Shown here in pieces: positions 58,874 to 64,000 of a DNA stretch of 64,000 nucleotides. Numbering within the stretch: the first letter of the stretch is position 1; every line of letters starts with the position of its first letter. The DNA lies in the NCBI RefSeq assembly GCF_000003855.2, contig NW_003101681.1:1929893-1993892 (forward strand). Reading direction: 5' to 3'. The notes beneath the pieces are model-generated. The model saw nothing but the letters and a program-made list of their open reading frames with translations. It had not been told where the DNA came from and ran no database searches. The stretch comes from Blastomyces gilchristii SLH14081 (taxonomy: Eukaryota; Ascomycota; Eurotiomycetes; Onygenales; Ajellomycetaceae). The position numbers and the translations under genes were made by a program.

Positions 58874-60976
58874 TTAGAGGTCCCTGGACACATCAGAACC
58901 CACCTCACGGGTAGCTTGGCTAGGCCCGACAGGCTCACCAGTGCCATTTGCAATAACACTTTTGGTGCCTTTAGCAAGGGTACCACCCCCAATGCTAGCA
59001 ATCTCACAGGTTTCGCCATCATTAATGGTTCCAACATCCCCAACCTTATCTGCAGAGCTCTCAGTACTCTCCGTATCCTTAACGTTCCCAACACCGGGAG
59101 GATTGCTACGGGAATCTGCGAGGCCATTAATGTTGCTAGCCGCGCTGGCACAGGTATCAGCCTCAGCTTGTCCGGGTGCCTTGCCAGTCTCGCCATCAAA
59201 CACAGTAACTGGCGCTGCTTCATGCCTCCGTTCGGCTTCCTTGTCCGAAATAAATCTATACCCTCTTTCCATACTGTCATCCTGTTCAATTCCAAGAACA
59301 GTACAAAGGTTCGCGAGTGTATCCCGTGACGTAAGGACCTCAGAACCAATCACCTGTTCAATTCCATCCGTTTTTTCGTTTTGTATGAGCTGAATTCGGT
59401 CATCGATGCTATTTTGTACTACAATCCTGACAAACTCGACGTTCCTCTGTTGTCTAATGCGGAAAATCCGAGAAAATGCCTAGCATGCGGTTAGTAATAA
59501 AGATAGATGACTGGTACAGTAATTAATGTACATGTACATGCCTGTTGCTCCATGGCTTCGTTCCACCAGAGATCAACCAAGATGCATTTATTTGTAGCTG
59601 TAAGGTCAACCCCAATACCTGCTGTTCTGAGAGAGCATATCAAAATGCGGGCTGCCGGATCTTTAGAAAATGTCCTAATATGTTTGTCTCGTGCTCGAAG
59701 TGGCATTTGGCCAGTGTGCTTTATTGGATCCAGTGAGTGAGTTGGGAGAAAAATATTACTAGGATCAGAAGAAACTAGGGCTTAGATAGGCTTACCAACA
59801 GATTGTCCCCAGCCATTTTTCTGACACATTGAACTCAGAATAGAAGCCATTCCCAGAAATTGGGTGAATATCACCACTTTTGTTCGGCTGGATCTCCTGA
59901 ACCAATCCGCCAGGCAGGAGCTGATTGCTGTTAATTTTGTTCCTGGCATTTTATGGCCTGCACGGTCCACCTAGTCCATAACCGTTTCCTTAGGGTCTCT
60001 GCTTCCAGAACCCTTTGTATTGGGTTTCCCTCTTGACCTTTTGCGAGGGTTTAACGGCACAATTTGGTTTCCTTCAGATTGGGGCGTGGCCCTAGCAATG
60101 AGCGATTCCAAAGACCCACAGAACATCGTTTGGCCGACAGGAGCACCACAATCACAAACATACCCTTCCTAAATCATTGTCTCCTCAGCACAGTCTTGAC
60201 AGTAAATATGTAGGCACGATGTGAGATGGGCTGAGATTGGTGGGCAGTGGCATCTGATGCATTCTTTTGACTTATCCTGCTCTTTGCCGGGGAGCTTGAG
60301 AGTATCAACAAAATCGTTGACCAGTTTTTGCGACACTGGAACTCGGAGTATTGAGAGTTGAGCTTTATCGGCTGATGATGATTGTTCTTGCTCATTTTCT
60401 AGCAAGTTTTGCTCTCTAATAAGATCTTCGATCAAATTGCACATCTGCTCATCCTCCGGTTCTGAACATTCGCGGATGCTTAATTGAAGTGACTGTACCT
60501 AATCAATGTTAGAAAGTCTTTGAGCACCATCTGTGCTAAAAGTAGATGGCAAGTAAACATCCGCAGCCGGGGAAATAGGGTAAGTTTATTTTGACACTCC
60601 ATTCTGTAGTTTTTAACAGGCTTCGAGAACACTGTCTTTTGTAAGCATATATCGGCTTGTTGACATTCAATAAGATGGAGGGACTACCGTGATTTGTTTC
60701 CAGGAACATCACAATAACCCTCTAGCAGAGCTCCCGTTCGGTTGTAGTGAAATTAACCACCAAGTCTCTGCCCTCTACACCTGGAAGTTTGAGGATAGGA
60801 TGTCCGAACAACGTTTCATCATGACCACGATTCAGCATGCACTTGCGCAGCAGCTGGTTAATCCACGGGACTTCGGTGCCATGGTACTGGAAGTAGGCCT
60901 CGTTAGAATGTCTTAGATGAAGGCTCTGCGAACAATCGTACCTTGAGGCACTCCCTCGCGAAGTGTGAGAAGTCAC
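58874..60976 (-). pseudogene. SNF2-family helicase with RING finger, 5'-truncated
   Basis: A remnant of a RAD5/HLTF-like or related SNF2-RING protein. Going along the minus strand: the end of the first helicase lobe (60,976-60,725, with RGHDETLFGHPILKLPG); TAG at 60,722; a frame-shifted stretch (about 60,600-60,490, RLRMFTCHLLLAQMVL); the RING finger CIRCHCPPISAHLTSCLHIYCQDC (60,260-60,190) with TAG at 60,169; the second lobe (KVVIFTQFLGMASIL, after TAG at 59,971, and RILICSLRTAGIGVDLTA with ILVDLWWNEAMEQQ at 59,660-59,545); motif VI as FRIRQQ in place of FRIGQQ near 59,450; and an acidic, Ser/Thr-rich tail ending at 58,874. The ATP-binding lobe with GKT and DEAH boxes should be about 400 residues upstream, but only 390 bases separate it from the next gene. 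Thus it cannot be an active remodeller. One intron may be of GC-AG type. Confidence 0.85.
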
Positions 60977-61363
60977 CTCCTACTAGTACCTAGAGAAAAT
61001 CCAAGTAAGGGTCTCCTGATAATGACTATGCTAAAGTAGGTCTATGAATATGAGTAACTAGATGTCATGGAATGTTAAAAATACCTACCCCCTGTTAAAC
61101 CCGAATGGGGAAGAAAGACGAAAAACAAAATCCGAAAATATAAGTGAGAACCCCCCTCCCTGTTCTGATCATACGTCATCATATGTGAATAATCAATAAA
61201 TAGAGAAAAGGGAAATAATGAAGCGGAAGAAAATTCGTGAGGCATCCTGGGCTCCCTTCAAAACCTTTACGAACGTAGGGCCTCAGCCTAATAAAAACAT
61301 CATCATCATCTACGCAATATAGAGGATCATCCGATCTCCACTGCTCTCATACATGATACAGAC

Positions 61364-64000
61364 TCACCCCCCCGCCGTACGGCTAGCCGGGTTATCGTAA
61401 TCCACCCGCATATCTCCGGGGCCGCGGCTATTGCCGCTACTGTCATCTTCACCATCATCATCAATCTCCTCCTGGATCCGCCCCATAGAAACAGCAGGCT
61501 GGACTGAGCGCTTCACCGAACCACTTCCACTACTACCAGCCTGCCTTAGAATCGCCATTCCCCCACCACCAACTCCTCTTTCTTGCATCTCCGGCTCCTT
61601 GTCCTCCGGCTCACTGGGTGGCGTGTCAGGGAATGATGAGACTTGATAGTCGAACACATTTATCGTATTGCTGTCGAACGCAGAACTTTCCGGGAGGAGG
61701 CTAGCGGGGATCCGGTCATCCCACGAATAGTGCTTCTTGTGATTGCTGTTTCCAGCCGCATTGCGACCTGTTTGTCTGGTTCCAGTAGGCTCTTCTCCTG
61801 ACACCGATGATGAAGAAGGTGCGGGTGCGTGTTCCAGGCCTGAAGCTTTCCCAGATGTTTGTTTTTGGGCACTTGAGGTCTCATCAAACTCTCCGCCCAG
61901 GGGTTCGAGGTCAGGCCACGAATTGTCGCTACCTTTTGCGGGTTCTTCTTCAGCTTGTTGTTGGAGCTTTTGAGCAAATTCCTCTCGTTCGCTTTCGAAG
62001 ACTTTATTGTCCGCGTCGACAAATGCCTGTATCATTTGGGGTTCAGCGTTAGACTTTAATAAACACTTACGTATGAAAAAGAAAATAATAATAAAAAAAT
62101 AATAACAAATAAATAAAGAGGATAACTCACTTGTAGTTGTGGCGGAAGAGGCCCCTCCTTAAAGTTGACCGCATTTTCGTTCGCGTATACAAGCAACACA
62201 GAACGAGCCTCTTCTTTCGCAGCGCGAAGCACCTCTATTTCTCGGACAGGCCGCACCGTATACCCGGCCACATCCATATTGGAAGGCAAAGGAACCCTTG
62301 GTTTCCTTAGTTCCTGGGGGATAGCTGAACATTGATGCAACGAAGGCACCACAGGAGTCTGCGTAGATTCTGCGTGCCGAGCTGTGGCATCATCAACGGA
62401 AAAACTGATTCGCCACCACTGCCACTCATCGGGCGCTGAGTTCGTAGAACTGCGCTCGTCGGTTCCTTCAATGCTCATCTCACGCCGTCTTAATACGTAC
62501 GTAACATGAGGATGGGTACAAACGCCCCGCAATGTGTATTTGTTATGTGGTGGTTTTGCTGGGTCGTTAGACGCGGTGGTAAGCTCTTTCGAATACCGCC
62601 TTAATGCCTCGAGGGCCTGCACTCTCCTCTCCTCTAACGCTGTAGCTAGTATTAGTAAAATGGTTAACATTTTTGGAAGGGTGAAAAATGTTCCATACAT
62701 CGTAGTTTCTGATCAATCTTTTCCGTGAGAGCCTTCAGTTCTTTAGTGAGATTCATAGCAGCCTCATGGGACACGACGGTTTGTTCCTGCATCTCTGGAT
62801 CCCCAACAGACCCATTTACGAGGTTGTTCCGCGACGCGACTTGCAGTGCACTCACGGCTAAATCAAAAGTATTTCTGGTCTGGGATGTTGAATGGTCAAT
62901 CGTTGATGCCGAGAATAGTCGCATCAGATGCTGCAGTTTATCGACCTCCACACTGGTCTCAATTCTGCGCTTGCGAATCTCGCGCGAGATGTCCCTACAC
63001 GCTTCCATATATCTGTCCGGGTACCACACAGCAGGGATCTTAACATCGACGGATTTCTGCGTGTCCGTAGAGTTCAACTGCAGAGTAAACACTTCCCCAA
63101 TACGATCTAGCCATATATCATCAAGTTCTGAGTCTGCCGAATCTTGCCACATTGAAATATCGATAGCATCGTACAGCGTTTCCACGAGGTCTGAATGAAC
63201 GGGAAGTTCCAACGCCAAGAATTCTTTATCAATCGGTTCTTCATCCACAGAAAGCGGCCGTTTATAGGCCAATGATGAAAAAATTGTAGCTAGCTGGTTA
63301 TTCGGCGTTGCTGCGACGGCAGCCCGTTGCCACGACTCCAAAAATTGACCAACATTGTATTCAGTGTTCCAGCTCTGGATAGATTTAAGATTGGCAAGGG
63401 CATCGATGCTTCCAAATGCGCGATGTGTAGAATCCAAAAACGTCATGAGTCTCTGCACTTCGAGTAAAACGTCATCGTGCCCACTTTCATCCATATAACC
63501 ATCGTCGGCGAGAGTCACCAAGCTAGGAAGATTAATAGGTTGTCCATTCCACCACTGCGGGTCACTACCATAGTCATCGATGACCTTATCCCGAAGCAGC
63601 AGAGCTTCCCTCGCTAGCGGAATTGAATGGAGAATCGTAAGGAAGCCCGCTAGGTAATCTGCCTCGTCTGAAGGGCGAAGGAACACAGGTTCATTACTGA
63701 CCCTCATCCGCTCCTCCGGATCTGGATGCATACACACTTCGCGAGCAGCGGGCTCTAGAAGTGTCAAAGCCCAAGCAGTTTCTTCATAATGATTCTGGGT
63801 TGCCGGCGCTAGCTTGGTTTGATTAGTGTTGATAACACCGGTCTCCTGACCGCCGCCATCGATGGAAATATCACCATTACCACCGAGTTCTGCATTCAGC
63901 GACAGAGCCACCGCCCTTTGGAGTTCGTGCTCCTCCTGCTCCGCAAGAGACATATGCTGACTTGGACCCGTCCCCGCTATAACACTAGTCAGAACCTTGA
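61364..64000 (-). CDS. Ubiquitin-interaction-motif protein (N-terminus beyond window)
   Basis: Exons 64,000(partial)-62,699, 62,639-62,131 and 62,026-61,364, all in phase; 808 residues from the ATG at 63,953. The frame stays open upstream of this ATG to the window edge, so the true start is outside. I recognise the fungal UIM-protein family related to the region of USP25/USP28-type deubiquitinases that lies outside the catalytic core. Seen: a UIM (EEHELQRAVALSL) at residues 7-19; a long helical middle region with SIPLAREALLLRD and PSLVTLADDGY; coiled coils at about 340-440 and in exon 2; and a disordered acidic C-terminal third with Gly and Ser runs, ending with GGMAILRQ and DYDNPASRTAGG. The family's role in ubiquitin binding is established; its cellular target here is not shown. 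Introns of 59 and 104 bases begin GTATGG and GTGAGT. Confidence 0.8.

Overview
The window reads as nuclear DNA of a filamentous ascomycete. The genes carry short introns (about 50-120 bp) with GTRNGT-type donors and CTAAC/CTGAC-like branch sites, and the protein families are fungal. A block of about 41 kb of extremely AT-rich retroelement DNA sits between ordinary GC-balanced gene islands. That architecture fits Onygenales/Ajellomycetaceae (Blastomyces-like genomes); the genus is inference, not shown by the sequence.

Left island (1-13,180): a small coiled-coil protein gene (minus, 2,216-2,599); a four-exon gene for a low-complexity acidic/His-Gly-rich protein (plus, 5,400-6,883); and a six-exon gene for an OSCA/CSC1/TMEM63 (DUF221) membrane channel (minus, 8,640-11,679). 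All six exon junctions of the last gene can be phased into one 875-codon frame. The remainder is intergenic with simple repeats.

Central AT block (about 13,180-54,470): nested, dead retroelements. Gypsy-1 (plus, 15,231-20,930) and gypsy-3 (minus, 32,221-38,311) are the same family in opposite orientation. Between them is gypsy-2 (minus), whose integrase is split by a Tad1/I-like LINE (22,689-28,285) with a 13-bp target-site duplication. Further right are a copia fragment (minus, ~39,840-42,375), an element with inverted ends (42,429-43,984), and a second copia (minus, 44,001-54,470) with 104-bp LTRs. The second copia is split by another LINE copy whose 5' end is fused to a 0.75-kb GC-rich, tRNA-headed sequence; the whole composite is bounded by one 14-bp duplication. 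A separate tRNA-headed SINE with a 13-bp duplication sits in gypsy-3 and ends in a tail resembling the LINE tail. The oldest DNA here almost lacks CG, CC and GG dinucleotides but keeps CA and CT, so the mutation signature is not classical CpA repeat-induced point mutation. The LINEs are partly affected and the SINE sequences hardly at all, which gives a relative order of insertion.

Right island (54,471-64,000): mcm6 (plus, four exons, 965 codons), whose promoter holds two ACGCGT boxes just downstream of the copia LTR; a 5'-truncated SNF2/RING helicase pseudogene (minus, 58,874-60,976) with three in-frame stops; and a fungal ubiquitin-interaction-motif protein gene (minus) that runs off the right edge.

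The most interesting material is the retroelement biology: an apparent LINE/SINE partnership, a probable template-switch chimera, and CpG plus CpC-type hypermutation with matched complementary outcomes in the two LINE copies. No operon-like or defence system was found.
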